Assembly: GCA_002327255.1 (NCBI GenBank)
Contig: DCUM01000154.1
Coordinates: 1 to 24,966 of the forward strand
DNA: 24,966 nt
From: a bacterium UBA2214
GTDB lineage: Bacteria; Zhuqueibacterota; Zhuqueibacteria; Residuimicrobiales; Residuimicrobiaceae
Direction of reading: 5' to 3'
Shown piece by piece: positions 7,142 through 16,932 of this stretch. A program made the position numbers and the translations under genes. Under the pieces are notes generated by a model, which did not search any database, had not been told where the DNA came from, and saw only the letters and a list, made by a program, of their open reading frames with translations. Numbering within the stretch: the first letter of the stretch is position 1; the number at the start of each line of letters is the position of its first letter.

Positions 7142-8098
7142 ATGATGCAGCGCACGCCTGCGCAGCCTGTAAAATCTTTCTGGCAGCGCTATAAAATTCA
7201 AATCACCTCCGCTGGTTTTGCCATCCTGATATGGTTTCTCGTGGTTTCCAATGGCATCTACGACTATGAGATCACAGTCCCTGTTGAAACCCCGCTGCTG
7301 CAGCCGTATTATGTGATCACCAACGACTTGCCGCAGCACGCGCGCATTAAAATCCGCGGCCAGGGCCTGGCGTTGATGACGTTCAAGCTGTTCCGGGAAG
7401 GCCGTCTGGAACTGAATGTCGAATGGAAACCCGGCGAAGGAATCATCTACCCGCGCATTCAGGATATCGTCCTGGGGAGCGGCGCGCACTCGATTTCTGT
7501 GCTGCAAATTGTCGAACCACTGGAAATTCCCCTTTTTATTGAAGAGACTTCCTCGCGTATCCTGCCGGTGAAACACCGCATCACCATCAAGCCACTGCCG
7601 GGCTATACGGTGGTCGGTGATGTGCGCCTCGATCCCGACCAGGTCACGGTTCGGGGAGCGCACTCGCTGCTGCAAAACCTGGAAGCCATCGATACCGCGG
7701 AATTGCTGCTGCAAAAAGTCAGGAATTCTCTCCGGGACAACATCGCCCTGATCTCACCGCTGCCGCAGAAAGTCTATCTCCAGCCATCTGAAGTGCACTT
7801 CCAGGCCGAGATACAAAAGTTGATGGAACGGCGTCTGGATCAGATTATGGTGGGGGTACGCAATCTGCCCTCCGGGTATCGCGCCATTGTCCTGCCGGCC
7901 TCCTTGAGTCTGGTGGCAGAGGGTGGCGTGAATATCATCTCCGAACTCGGCGCCAGGGACATAGTCGCCTATATCGATTACTCCCGCCAGCAGGATTCCT
8001 CCGGTGCGCAGTTCCCGGCCTATCTGGTGCCGGTGGAAAATGTCCGCTACCGCGATATCAGCCCAAAACTTTTTAAAATCCTCCTGGAACGAGAGTGA
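7142..8098 (+). CDS. YbbR/CdaR-like membrane-anchored protein
   Basis: A 318-residue protein. It has a short basic cytoplasmic N-terminus, one transmembrane helix at about residues 20-42 (ITSAGFAILIWFLVVSNG) and then an extracytoplasmic region of YbbR-type beta domains. The repeated wording is YxxxxDVRLDPDQVTVRGAHSLLQ near residue 160 and the VYLQPSEVHFQAEI stretch further on. In Firmicutes the YbbR protein CdaR controls the diadenylate cyclase CdaA, whose gene normally lies just upstream. There is no cdaA here, so the partner must be encoded elsewhere or the role differs. The start is ATG 7142 or 7145, and the ribosome-binding site is weak. The stop overlaps the tsaD start by one base (TGATG), which indicates translational coupling. 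Confidence 0.75.
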   Translation: MMQRTPAQPVKSFWQRYKIQITSAGFAILIWFLVVSNGIYDYEITVPVETPLLQPYYVITNDLPQHARIKIRGQGLALMTFKLFREGRLELNVEWKPGEGIIYPRIQDIVLGSGAHSISVLQIVEPLEIPLFIEETSSRILPVKHRITIKPLPGYTVVGDVRLDPDQVTVRGAHSLLQNLEAIDTAELLLQKVRNSLRDNIALISPLPQKVYLQPSEVHFQAEIQKLMERRLDQIMVGVRNLPSGYRAIVLPASLSLVAEGGVNIISELGARDIVAYIDYSRQQDSSGAQFPAYLVPVENVRYRDISPKLFKILLERE

Positions 8099-9093
8099 TG
8101 CGCATTCTCGGCATCGAAACCTCTTGTGATGAGACCAGCGCCGCGGTGGTTGAGGAAGCCCGGATTTTGTCGAATGTCATCGCCACGCAAAAAATTCATG
8201 CGCAATATGGCGGCGTGGTGCCCGAATTTGCTTCCCGTGCGCATATGCGGCAATTGCCCGGCATCATCCGCGTGGCTTTGTCACAGGCGCATACGACGCT
8301 TGATGGGCTGGATGGCCTGGCAGTGACCTATGGCCCCGGTCTCGCCGGCTCGCTCCTGGTCGGACTGATGGTCTGCAAAACCCTGGCGCTCTCCCTGCAT
8401 AAACCCTGGGTGGGCGTCAATCACATTGAAGGGCATATTCTCGCGACCGCGGCGGAAAACGCCCATATGGGTTATCCCTACATTGCCCTGGTGGCCTCTG
8501 GCGGCCATACGTTACTGGTCCGGGTGCCGGCGCCTTTGCAATATGAAATCGTCGGACGTACCATCGATGACGCGGCGGGCGAGGCCTTTGACAAGGTCGC
8601 CAAGGTGCTCGGATTAGGTTACCCGGGCGGTCCGGCCATCGAACGCGTCGCAGCAACGGGTGATCCCGAGGCCATCGTCTTCCCACGCGCCCTGAGGGAG
8701 AGCGGTAATCTCGATTTCAGCTTCAGCGGTCTCAAGACAGCGGTGCTCTACTATACCCAATCCCTCACGCCGGGCGAAGCCGTCCGGCAGTCGGCGGACG
8801 TCGCCGCGAGTTTCCAGAAGGCCGTCATCGATGTGCTCTTTCACAAGAGCCTGGCCGCGCTGCAAAAATACCGGTGCGAATCACTGGTTCTGGCGGGGGG
8901 CGTGATGCGAAACCAACCGTTGCGCGCCCATTTTTCACAGGCGTGTCATAAACGGGGCATCCGCTTGGCCATTCCGGCCCCGGAGATGTGCACCGATAAT
9001 GCGGCCATGATCGCCCATGCCGGGTATCTGCATCTGGTACGCGGAGAACAATCCGATTTCACCCTCGAAGTCGCTCCCAACCTCTCGCTGTAA
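8098..9093 (+). CDS. tsaD: tRNA N6-adenosine threonylcarbamoyltransferase TsaD
   Basis: A 331-residue protein of the Kae1/Qri7/TsaD family. It transfers the threonylcarbamoyl group from threonylcarbamoyl-AMP to A37 of tRNAs that read ANN codons, working with TsaB and TsaE. Visible hallmarks are ETSCDETSAAVV at the N-terminus, the metal-binding HIEGH (His109 and His113), the nucleotide-binding TYGPGLAGSLLVG and VASGGHTLLV, LDFSFSGLKTAV, and Asp300 in CTDNAAMIAHAG. The length and all key residues are normal for the family. The ATG at 8098 overlaps the stop of the YbbR-like gene by one base. A GTG one codon earlier is less likely. tsaB and tsaE are not in this window. Confidence 0.97.
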   Translation: MRILGIETSCDETSAAVVEEARILSNVIATQKIHAQYGGVVPEFASRAHMRQLPGIIRVALSQAHTTLDGLDGLAVTYGPGLAGSLLVGLMVCKTLALSLHKPWVGVNHIEGHILATAAENAHMGYPYIALVASGGHTLLVRVPAPLQYEIVGRTIDDAAGEAFDKVAKVLGLGYPGGPAIERVAATGDPEAIVFPRALRESGNLDFSFSGLKTAVLYYTQSLTPGEAVRQSADVAASFQKAVIDVLFHKSLAALQKYRCESLVLAGGVMRNQPLRAHFSQACHKRGIRLAIPAPEMCTDNAAMIAHAGYLHLVRGEQSDFTLEVAPNLSL

Positions 9094-9235
9094 TCCGGCC
9101 GTCATCGCCGGTTCATGCAACCACGCGTAAAAATGTTGATTTGTAACACAGGAAATGCGCGATAAATCTTGTACCTTTGGAACATCCTCGATGTATTCGG
9201 GGTTTAAGACGCAACCGATGATAAATCAGAGAGCC

Positions 9236-11422
9236 ATGCTCCCTTTGTTCAAGCAAATACACCTTTTGATTACAGGCAGCTATCTTTATCTATGCCTTGT
9301 TGCCGTCGTCCTGATCGTATGGACTGTGATCGTTTACCGGCACACCAATCCAATCGTCGCCCGATGGATGCGGCACCTGTTGATCCTCTTGCGTGGATGC
9401 GCCTTACTGCTCCTGATTCTGGTGCTCTTTGAACTGACGGCACAGTGGCAGCAGGCCGAGGAACGCCCACCCTTGCTGGCGGTGCTGATCGATCATTCGG
9501 CGAGTATGGTTTGCAGCGACGGTGATCAGCCGCGCAGCCAATCGGTGCGTGAGGTCCTGCAAAGAGAACTGCCGCGGCATTTGCACCGTGATTTTCGCGT
9601 CCAGTATTTTCTCTTTGACAATCAGACGGTCGATGTCCCGGCCAGCCGGCTCGATTCCCTGCACTACGCCGGGGATGCCACCGACATCACCCAGGCGCTC
9701 GAATCGGTCAAGAGCCTGCTGCTGGAACAGAACCTCTCCAGCATCCTGCTGCTCAGTGACGGCAATTATACCCATGGCGGTGATCCCGCCCGTTATGCCG
9801 CGGAAATGGGTATTCCGGTAAATACCGTTGGAATCGGATCGCCGCTGCGCATGCCCGATTTGGGCATCGTCTCGGTGGAGTCCAATCCTTTCGCTTTCAC
9901 GGGCGAGAGCACCCCCATCCAGGTCACCCTGCGCAATAATGGGTACAAGGATCTATCCGTGCGATTGACGCTGCAGGATGGCCAGGGTGAGGCCCAAAGC
10001 GTCCCCTGGCTGATCCGCCGCAATCCGGCGGATACCGTCCTGACCTTGCGCTACAAACCGCTTCAGGAGGGCCGGCAAAAACTGACACTGTCACTCTCCG
10101 CAGCGGAGGAGGAGAAAAATCGCGGTAATAACCGCTATACATTCTATATCGATGTCCTGAAATCAAGATTGCGCATTTGCCTGCTGGCGGGGATCGCGTC
10201 CGCCGACATCGCTTTCCTGCGCCGCCATCTCACCGTCAGCGAACGGTTTGAGATTCGGGTGGTGATCGAATCGGGAAATGGATCCTTCTATCATGCCGAT
10301 CAGGCCCGCGCGGTCATTGACAGCCTCGATCATGCCGACCTGCTGGTATTGTATGAGCTGCCGACGCCGCAAACATCACCGCGGCTGTTGGGCGAGCTGC
10401 AGAAGAGTTTGCAGCGGCGCCCCCGCCCGATATTGTGGATCGCCGGGCAAGCCCTGGACTGGACAAAAAACGCTGCGCTCGATCTCTACCTGCCCATGCG
10501 CAGCGATGCGCTGACGATGGGGGGCACGGAAATTGTGCCCGTGCTGACGCCTTTGGGCCAGGTGCATCCGCTGATGCAGATACCTTCGCGCGATATCACG
10601 GCCTGGTCCCTGCTGCCACCGGTCTTCACCCGCTACCGCTTGCGCACCTGGTGGCCGGATGCGGAGATACTCGTCCAGGCGCGCATCGCTTCAGGCGCCG
10701 CGGCCGCATCCGCCGCGGATACCTGGCCGTTGATTCTGGTACGCAGCAGCACCAACAAATCGGCAGCCATTCTCGGCACCGAGCTGTGGCGCTGGCATCT
10801 CATGATGGCCGGTATCGGCAACAGCGACGAAGTCTACCATAATTTTCTGCAAAATCTGGTGCGCTGGCTGCAGATTGAACGCAACACCGATCTCATCCGC
10901 GTGCAGACGGATCAGTCCAATTATCATTACGGCGATCAGGTGCGCATCTCCGCTCAGGTCGTCGATGCGCAGTTCAAACCCGTTGAAGACGCCGAGGTGC
11001 AACTCTTCATCAGAGACGACGCGGCGGAAAATTCATTTTTTTTGCAGCCGGGGGGTAAAGGCAGCTACACCGGGCTCTACCGTCCGGAAAGGGCTGGTGA
11101 TTATCAGCTGCAGGCGGTGGTGCGGCGCGGCGAACAGGTCATCGGCGAAGCACAACATCTCTTCAGCGTCGGTTCCTACAGCCAGGAACTCAGTGAGACC
11201 ATTCTGCAGGAGGCGCTGCTGCAGCAAGTGGCGCAGCTCAGTGGTGGTCAATACGCGCGACCGGACTCCGTCGCGGCGCTCCTGCGCACGATCAGCGGTG
11301 AACGTCAGGAACGCATCCTGACGCGCGAAATGGAAGTCTGGCATCGCATGCCGCTGCTCGTCTTGATCCTGCTCCTGTTGAGCCTGGAATGGTTCATCCG
11401 CCGCCGCAAAGGCATGCTGTAA
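9236..11422 (+). CDS. Membrane-anchored VWA-domain protein
   Basis: About 728 residues from ATG 9236. In-frame ATGs also exist at 9155, 9191 and 9218. I prefer 9236 because GAGAG precedes it and it begins just before the first membrane helix, but the choice is uncertain. Two N-terminal helices (LYLCLVAVVLIVWTVIVY, then HLLILLRGCALLLLILVLF) are followed by a VWA domain. This has a full MIDAS, DHSAS (Asp86) with Thr in GDATDIT and LLLSDGNY. A CARDB/Ig-like domain, a Rossmann-like region resembling the glutamine-amidotransferase fold in such proteins, a second Ig-like domain, and a C-terminal helix (MPLLVLILLLLSLEWFI) complete it. VWA proteins of this build act as extracytoplasmic scaffolds. The gene precedes the TPR/AgmX block. 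Confidence 0.75.
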   Translation: MLPLFKQIHLLITGSYLYLCLVAVVLIVWTVIVYRHTNPIVARWMRHLLILLRGCALLLLILVLFELTAQWQQAEERPPLLAVLIDHSASMVCSDGDQPRSQSVREVLQRELPRHLHRDFRVQYFLFDNQTVDVPASRLDSLHYAGDATDITQALESVKSLLLEQNLSSILLLSDGNYTHGGDPARYAAEMGIPVNTVGIGSPLRMPDLGIVSVESNPFAFTGESTPIQVTLRNNGYKDLSVRLTLQDGQGEAQSVPWLIRRNPADTVLTLRYKPLQEGRQKLTLSLSAAEEEKNRGNNRYTFYIDVLKSRLRICLLAGIASADIAFLRRHLTVSERFEIRVVIESGNGSFYHADQARAVIDSLDHADLLVLYELPTPQTSPRLLGELQKSLQRRPRPILWIAGQALDWTKNAALDLYLPMRSDALTMGGTEIVPVLTPLGQVHPLMQIPSRDITAWSLLPPVFTRYRLRTWWPDAEILVQARIASGAAAASAADTWPLILVRSSTNKSAAILGTELWRWHLMMAGIGNSDEVYHNFLQNLVRWLQIERNTDLIRVQTDQSNYHYGDQVRISAQVVDAQFKPVEDAEVQLFIRDDAAENSFFLQPGGKGSYTGLYRPERAGDYQLQAVVRRGEQVIGEAQHLFSVGSYSQELSETILQEALLQQVAQLSGGQYARPDSVAALLRTISGERQERILTREMEVWHRMPLLVLILLLLSLEWFIRRRKGML

Positions 11423-11524
11423 TTATCCGTCTGCATTGTATCGAAAATGGGGCTATTATAAAGGGGTGCGTTGCAAGAATATGTTTTCAACTTTCATGGT
11501 TTCTGATTGTTTCAGGTTAAATGG

Positions 11525-12613
11525 ATGATACCTCGCAAAATCAAAAATAGACGCTGGACCGTAGTGACGGCGCTGATGGTGATTCTTTCGGCTCTGAGCA
11601 CGGCCTCCGCCCAGGTGACGCTCGGCGGCGGCCGCGGTCATCTGCGCCTCCATGACGCCGAACCGGTTCCATGCGGAGATTTATACATCAACGGCTTTTA
11701 CAGCGTCTTTTTAAAAACGGTCCAGCGCACCTATTATGAAAGCGGTGGTGAAATCAGCGGTAAACAGGAAGAATTGGTTGCCGACCATACCCTCAACCTC
11801 AGTCTGACCGCGGGATTATCGCGTCTGCTGGAAATCTATGCCCACGCCGTACCCTATCAGGATAACCAGCGCGACATCTGGGGCCCGATCGGGGACACCC
11901 GTCTGGGATTCAAGGTGCGCATCCCCCATCAAGGCAGTCCGCTGCAGACAGGATTCGCCGGCTTTGTTCATTTTCCCACAGCCCCCATGCACAATGTGCC
12001 CTATGAGAGTTACAGCGCCGATGCCTGTGGCTGGGGCTTGATGGGCCTCGCGACGCTCGATCTGCGCGCCACGGCCATGGCCCTGCCCTTCAAAATTTCT
12101 CTCAATCTGGGCTACCGCGACATGGACTGGAAAGACCGCTATTTCAGCGCCCGCAACGATCAACTGCTGGCCGGCATCGGATTCAAGCTCCCCGTCAAAT
12201 CCTCCCTGATTTATTGGGAGACCACCGGCGAAATATTCATAAACCAGAGCGATCGCATCTCTTTGCGGCAAAATCTCATCCGCATGTCACCGGGGGTGCG
12301 CTTCGTCGGCCCGGGGAGACTGATTTTCGATGTGGCAGCGGATTTGCGCATGGGGAATTACCTCCCCGGTGACGCAGACGCCAGGGCGAATCCTTTCCTC
12401 AAGGAATATGCGGAATGGAAGATCATTCTCGGAGTCACCTACCGTGCGCAGCTCTTCAATCGCCTCGCGCCGGAAGAACGTGCCAAATCCCTCTTTGAAG
12501 AGAAAGAACGCCAAAAGGCCGAAGACATCCGCAAACAACGCGAGCAGATCAACAAGGAATTGGAAGCGTTGCGGAAAAAAGTGCAACAAGGACAGGAGCA
12601 ACCACCGCAATAA
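11525..12613 (+). CDS. Predicted outer-membrane barrel protein with C-terminal coiled coil
   Basis: A 362-residue protein. The frame is open from a TTG at 11507, but ATG 11525 begins a standard signal peptide (VVTALMVILSALSTASA|QV). Residues about 30-310 alternate polar and hydrophobic positions with aromatic ends to the strands (LYINGFYSVFLKT, ISLNLGYRDMDW, ILGVTYRAQLF), as in outer-membrane beta-barrels. The last 50 residues are a highly charged helical tail (EERAKSLFEEKERQKAED..EQINKELEALRKKVQQ), which predicts a periplasmic coiled coil. No family is recognised with certainty. It is followed after 20 bp by a TPR gene. It may form the outer-membrane part of the envelope assembly encoded downstream, with the tail contacting the TPR or TonB-like partner. 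Confidence 0.65.
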   Translation: MIPRKIKNRRWTVVTALMVILSALSTASAQVTLGGGRGHLRLHDAEPVPCGDLYINGFYSVFLKTVQRTYYESGGEISGKQEELVADHTLNLSLTAGLSRLLEIYAHAVPYQDNQRDIWGPIGDTRLGFKVRIPHQGSPLQTGFAGFVHFPTAPMHNVPYESYSADACGWGLMGLATLDLRATAMALPFKISLNLGYRDMDWKDRYFSARNDQLLAGIGFKLPVKSSLIYWETTGEIFINQSDRISLRQNLIRMSPGVRFVGPGRLIFDVAADLRMGNYLPGDADARANPFLKEYAEWKIILGVTYRAQLFNRLAPEERAKSLFEEKERQKAEDIRKQREQINKELEALRKKVQQGQEQPPQ

Positions 12614-12633
12614 AGCAGCATGGTGAAAACGAT

Positions 12634-14013
12634 ATGCATCCATTCGCAAGGCAGACATACCGGCAAACCTTTCCGGGCAGAGGCTCGTGCACTCTGATCC
12701 TGCTGATGATTTTCTGTATCGCCGCGGCAACAGCCCTGGCGCTTCCCCGAAATCAGCAGGACACCGAGTTGGAAAAATCTTCGGAAAGACTCTTTCTGGA
12801 AGCGGAAACCTATTTTACCGCCAAAAATTATTGGGCTGCCGCCCGCGATCTCGTCATCGTTCTCGATTTCAATCCCGACTTTGCCAGGACGGATCGCGTC
12901 GTTTTCATGCTGGGTGAATGCCTCTATGAGATCGGCCTGCCCCTGGGCGCGACCCGCCTCTATCAGCACCTGATCACACGTCACCTGCGCAGTCCCCTGC
13001 TGCCGGAAGCGATGCTGGGATTGCAGCGCATCGAATATGACCGCCAGGATTATACGCGCTGCATCGATCATCACCAGGCCATCTTCCGCTCCCGGCCTTC
13101 TTCACCCGTCGCCAATGCCGCCAACTATTTTGCCGGATTGGCTTATTATCATCTGCGCGATTTTCCCAAAACCATCGAACTCTTATCCCGGATATCACTG
13201 ACCAGTTCCTATTACCCGCATGGTCAATATACCCTGGCCCTGGCACAGATGCGCATGCGACAGGTGCCGCGCGCCATCATGACCCTGCGCACGATTTGCA
13301 CCATGGCCGTAGAAAATGATGAAATGCGGGCATTGATCGATGAAACCCATCTCACACTCGGATACCTCTACTATGAACTGCAATATTACGATCGTGCCCA
13401 CAAAGAGTTCTTGCAGGTATCCGCCATCCACGAAAACCAGGATGCGGCTTTGCTGGCAATGGGTTGGTCTCTGCTGCAGCAGGGAGAGCTGACCGCGGCC
13501 ATCGCGCCCTTGACCGAATTGGTGCAAAGATTCCCCACCCGCAAATATGCGGAGGAAGGATTATTTCTCCTCGGACGTTGTTATATGAGCCTTAAGCAAT
13601 ATGACGACGCCATCCGCATCTACGACCATCTCATTCGGCTCTTTCCCAGCAGCGAAACCATGCCCGCCATCAAAGAGGAGGCGCAGGGCGTCCTGCTCGA
13701 TGAGAGCATCGCCGTGGAGCATATCAAAACCGACCTTCTGGTGATGGAAAGCAATCTTCTCGATGCGCTGCCGTTGCAGGGTGATGAACACTTTTTACCG
13801 CACTATTATGGTAACGAACGCAATCGCATCATCGAGTCCCGGCAAGGTATCCTGCGCCGGATTCAGGAAGAACGGATGAAAATCGACGCCGCCTTCGAAG
13901 AGATACAGTACCTGCGTGAATTGCTGGTTCGCAAACAATCGCGTCAGGATTGGCGTGCCTATGCCGAATACAGCAAATCGCGCGCCCTGTTTATGCAAAG
14001 CATGCAACCTTGA
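12634..14013 (+). CDS. Exported TPR protein
   Basis: A 459-residue protein with an N-terminal hydrophobic export signal (LILLMIFCIAAATALA, cleavage near ALA|LP). Residues about 45-340 form TPR-like helix pairs: YFTAKNYWAAARDLVIVLDF, GLAYYHLRDFPKTIELLSRI, LGYLYYELQYYDRAHKEFLQV, GRCYMSLKQYDDAIRIYDHL. The last 100 residues are charged and helical. TPR proteins scaffold protein complexes, here in the periplasm. The gene starts 20 bp after the barrel-like gene, and the next gene begins within 16 bp, so the three are probably cotranscribed. The closest known analogues by layout are the TPR proteins of the myxobacterial Glt/Agl machinery or YbgF-like Tol partners. Orthology is not established. Confidence 0.8.
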   Translation: MHPFARQTYRQTFPGRGSCTLILLMIFCIAAATALALPRNQQDTELEKSSERLFLEAETYFTAKNYWAAARDLVIVLDFNPDFARTDRVVFMLGECLYEIGLPLGATRLYQHLITRHLRSPLLPEAMLGLQRIEYDRQDYTRCIDHHQAIFRSRPSSPVANAANYFAGLAYYHLRDFPKTIELLSRISLTSSYYPHGQYTLALAQMRMRQVPRAIMTLRTICTMAVENDEMRALIDETHLTLGYLYYELQYYDRAHKEFLQVSAIHENQDAALLAMGWSLLQQGELTAAIAPLTELVQRFPTRKYAEEGLFLLGRCYMSLKQYDDAIRIYDHLIRLFPSSETMPAIKEEAQGVLLDESIAVEHIKTDLLVMESNLLDALPLQGDEHFLPHYYGNERNRIIESRQGILRRIQEERMKIDAAFEEIQYLRELLVRKQSRQDWRAYAEYSKSRALFMQSMQP

Positions 14014-14028
14014 GTGGGAACTCGCTTC

Positions 14029-16932
14029 ATGGTAATAACCGCTAAAAATCATACCCTGCTGAAATTTTTCGTTTTGCTGACCTTCGCCGGCGCCCTGTTT
14101 TATTCCGTCTCGGCACAACAGCTGCAGACCGGGCCCGTTCCCAATGGTCTGGATCTCGAAAAGCTCAACCGAACCATCGCCGAGCACGAAGCGTTGTTGG
14201 CCAAGTACCCCGATAATGACTTTACGCCGACCGCTCTCCTGCAATTGGCACAACTCTACCAACGCCAGGCCCATGCGCTTTTTCAGGAACGGATGGAACA
14301 GTATGAACAACAGTTGCTCGCCTTCGAGCGCAAAGAGCGGACGGCGGAGCCCATTCTGCCCCAGATCGATCTGAGCCGCGGCATCCTGCACCTGGAACGC
14401 CTGGTACAGGCGTATCCGCAAGTTGCCTTTCGCGACAAGGCGCTCTACATGCTGGGCATGAGCTATTTTCAGACCGGCGAGTCCGCAAAAGCCAAAGTCT
14501 GCTTTGATACCATCACCCGGGACTTTCCGCAATCCGCGGCCGCCACCGAAGCCCATTTCCGCATCGGCGAATACTATTTCGACCATCGCGACTATACCCA
14601 CGCCATCACCCATTACCAGAAACTACTCGACCAGTGGGACAATGCCTACTTTGATATGGCGCTGTACAAACTCGGCTGGTCCTACTATAATCTGAGCAAT
14701 TACACGCACGCCATCTCCAGTTTCATCTATCTCCTCGAAGATATGGCACTGATAGACCGCACCGATTCGCAGCAGCTGAGCCGCTCCAAAGCGGACCTGA
14801 GCGTCGAGGCCATTCAATATATTGCCAGCTGCTATGCCGAATTCGGCGGTCCGGATGCTGCCAGCGCTTTTTTCTCCAGCCGTGCTGAAAAACCGTACAC
14901 CCAACCCATCCTCTTCAAACTGGCGGAACTCTACGAGAAACGCGGTTATTACCCGGAGGCCGTTGCCGCGCGACAGGTCCTGCTGTCGATCTATCCACAC
15001 CATGAGAGGGCGCCCGATATCATGCAGCAGATGACTGACAATTATAAAGCCGGTGGACCTCCTGATGCGGTGCTGCAGATGCAGGAACGCATCGTGGACT
15101 ATTTTGCCCCGGGAAGCCTGTGGATGCTGCACCAGGCCGATACCGTCGTTCGTGCGCGCGGTGACAGCCTCGCGCGCTTCACCCTGCGGCTCCTCGCCAT
15201 GCATCATCAGGCCCAGGCGCAGCAAAACGGCCATGCGCCGGATTACGGCAAAGCCATTGAAAAATATGCCGAATATTTGCGCAAATACCCCCAATCGCGC
15301 GATGCCGCGGAAATCGAGTACTTGCTGGCGGAATGCCACTATGCACGCGAGGATTTCCCGGCCGCTGCAGCCGCCTATACCAACGTTCTGACCCGGTACG
15401 ACACCACGCGCTACCGCCACGATGCGGCCTATAACCGGGTTTTGTGCCATATCCAGATGCTCAATCACGACGGCGATGCGGAGATCGTGCCATGGCGTCT
15501 GCCGTACTTTCTCGGCAGCAGCGATACGGTGACGATCGCGGTGAGCCGGCCATCACAACAGGCGTTGCTGCAAGCCTGCAATGATTTTATCGTGCTGTTT
15601 CCGGATAGCAAATGGCATGATCAAATTCTCATGAAGATGGCTGAGACCCTTCATGACATGCCTGTTTATGCGCTTGCCGCCCGTATTTACAAACAGGTCG
15701 TCGATTTGGGGAGCGGGCGCCCATACTTCCTCAGCGCGGCGCTCAATGCCGGCCAGAGTTATTTCGATGACGGACGCTATGTGGAAGCGGATAAATGGTT
15801 TGAACGCCTCATCACCTCATTCCCGGATTCCGTCTATTATCTGGAACGGGCGACGCGTCTGAGTGCGCTATCCAAATACAAAATCGCCGCGGAGTTGAGC
15901 CAATCCGGACCGTCGCAGGAAGCCGCGCGTTTGCTGACACAGGTTGCGGGCATCAGCAGCGAACCGGCTTTACGGGAGCGCGCCTTTTTTGAGGCCGCGG
16001 CGCAGCATCAGAAACTGAACCAATGGTCCCAGGCGGCAGAGGTACTGGAAAAACTGGCCGGCCAGCAGCCGCCCTCTGCGTTGTCCGACGAGGCCCTGTA
16101 TCGCGCCGCCGGTTTCCGGGAAACCAATCTGGAATGGCAAAAAGCGGCCGCTAATTATCTCCTCCTCTGTGACCGTTATCCGGACTCCCGCTACGCCATG
16201 CAAGCTCTGAAAAACGCCGCGCTCTGTTTTGAAACCATCGAGGACTGGGCTGCCGCCCGGAAGGCTCGTTCCCGCTTTGTCACGCTCTATCCCGATTCCC
16301 TGGTGGAGTGGATCGAATGCCTCGCCAGGGCCGGTGATTTGGCCTACAAAGCCGATGACTGGGGCGAAGCGCGCCGCATGTTCGCGCAAACCGTGCAGGC
16401 TTATCAACGTCATGCGCAGCAGCGCGGTGACCTGGATCCCTACTATGCGGCCCAGGCCCAGTTCATGCTGGGGGAAATGCTCTTCGCCGAATACGCCAAA
16501 TTGAATCTGCAGCCGCCTTTCGAGCGCGCTTTGAAGAGAAAGGTCAACAAATTCAACGACGTTTTTCAGGCCTACAAGTCGACACTCGAGTATCAGATCG
16601 CCGACTGGTCGACGGCCGCTTCCTACCGGATCGGATTGTCTTTTGAAGAGTTTGTCCGCGCCTTCATCGAGTCGCCGCCACCCGCCGGTCTCAAGGGAGA
16701 CGCTCTCCAGGCTTATCAGCAAAAAATGATCGAAACGGCCAAACCCTATAAAGAGCAGGCCCTGGCTACGTACGAAAAAACCGTGGAACAGGCCCAAAAT
16801 GCGGCCATCGAGAACAACTGGGTGGAAGAGAGCCGCAAACGGTTGCAGCAACTCCGCAGCGAACTCGGCCTCTCTCCGGCACCGGCGCCGGCGGACACTC
16901 TGATTGATGCAGAGGAGAAAACGCCATCATGA
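14029..16932 (+). CDS. Large exported TPR protein
   Basis: 967 residues from ATG 14029. A GTG at 14014 directly after the upstream stop would add five residues. ATG is preferred for its spacing from GTGGGAA. The signal peptide is LLKFFVLLTFAGALFYSVSA|QQ. Nearly the whole mature protein is TPR-like repeats, for example YMLGMSYFQTGESAKAKVCF, FRIGEYYFDHRDYTHAITHY, LAECHYAREDFPAAAAAYTN and NAGQSYFDDGRYVEADKWFE. Gaps in periodicity near residues 250-300 and 480-520 may mark domain boundaries. The C-terminus is charged and Pro/Ala-rich. Its size and placement just before an AgmX/TonB-like gene resemble PglI/GltI-type TPR proteins of myxobacterial gliding clusters. This is an analogy, not proof. Its stop overlaps the next start by four bases (ATGA). 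Confidence 0.82.
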   Translation: MVITAKNHTLLKFFVLLTFAGALFYSVSAQQLQTGPVPNGLDLEKLNRTIAEHEALLAKYPDNDFTPTALLQLAQLYQRQAHALFQERMEQYEQQLLAFERKERTAEPILPQIDLSRGILHLERLVQAYPQVAFRDKALYMLGMSYFQTGESAKAKVCFDTITRDFPQSAAATEAHFRIGEYYFDHRDYTHAITHYQKLLDQWDNAYFDMALYKLGWSYYNLSNYTHAISSFIYLLEDMALIDRTDSQQLSRSKADLSVEAIQYIASCYAEFGGPDAASAFFSSRAEKPYTQPILFKLAELYEKRGYYPEAVAARQVLLSIYPHHERAPDIMQQMTDNYKAGGPPDAVLQMQERIVDYFAPGSLWMLHQADTVVRARGDSLARFTLRLLAMHHQAQAQQNGHAPDYGKAIEKYAEYLRKYPQSRDAAEIEYLLAECHYAREDFPAAAAAYTNVLTRYDTTRYRHDAAYNRVLCHIQMLNHDGDAEIVPWRLPYFLGSSDTVTIAVSRPSQQALLQACNDFIVLFPDSKWHDQILMKMAETLHDMPVYALAARIYKQVVDLGSGRPYFLSAALNAGQSYFDDGRYVEADKWFERLITSFPDSVYYLERATRLSALSKYKIAAELSQSGPSQEAARLLTQVAGISSEPALRERAFFEAAAQHQKLNQWSQAAEVLEKLAGQQPPSALSDEALYRAAGFRETNLEWQKAAANYLLLCDRYPDSRYAMQALKNAALCFETIEDWAAARKARSRFVTLYPDSLVEWIECLARAGDLAYKADDWGEARRMFAQTVQAYQRHAQQRGDLDPYYAAQAQFMLGEMLFAEYAKLNLQPPFERALKRKVNKFNDVFQAYKSTLEYQIADWSTAASYRIGLSFEEFVRAFIESPPPAGLKGDALQAYQQKMIETAKPYKEQALATYEKTVEQAQNAAIENNWVEESRKRLQQLRSELGLSPAPAPADTLIDAEEKTPS

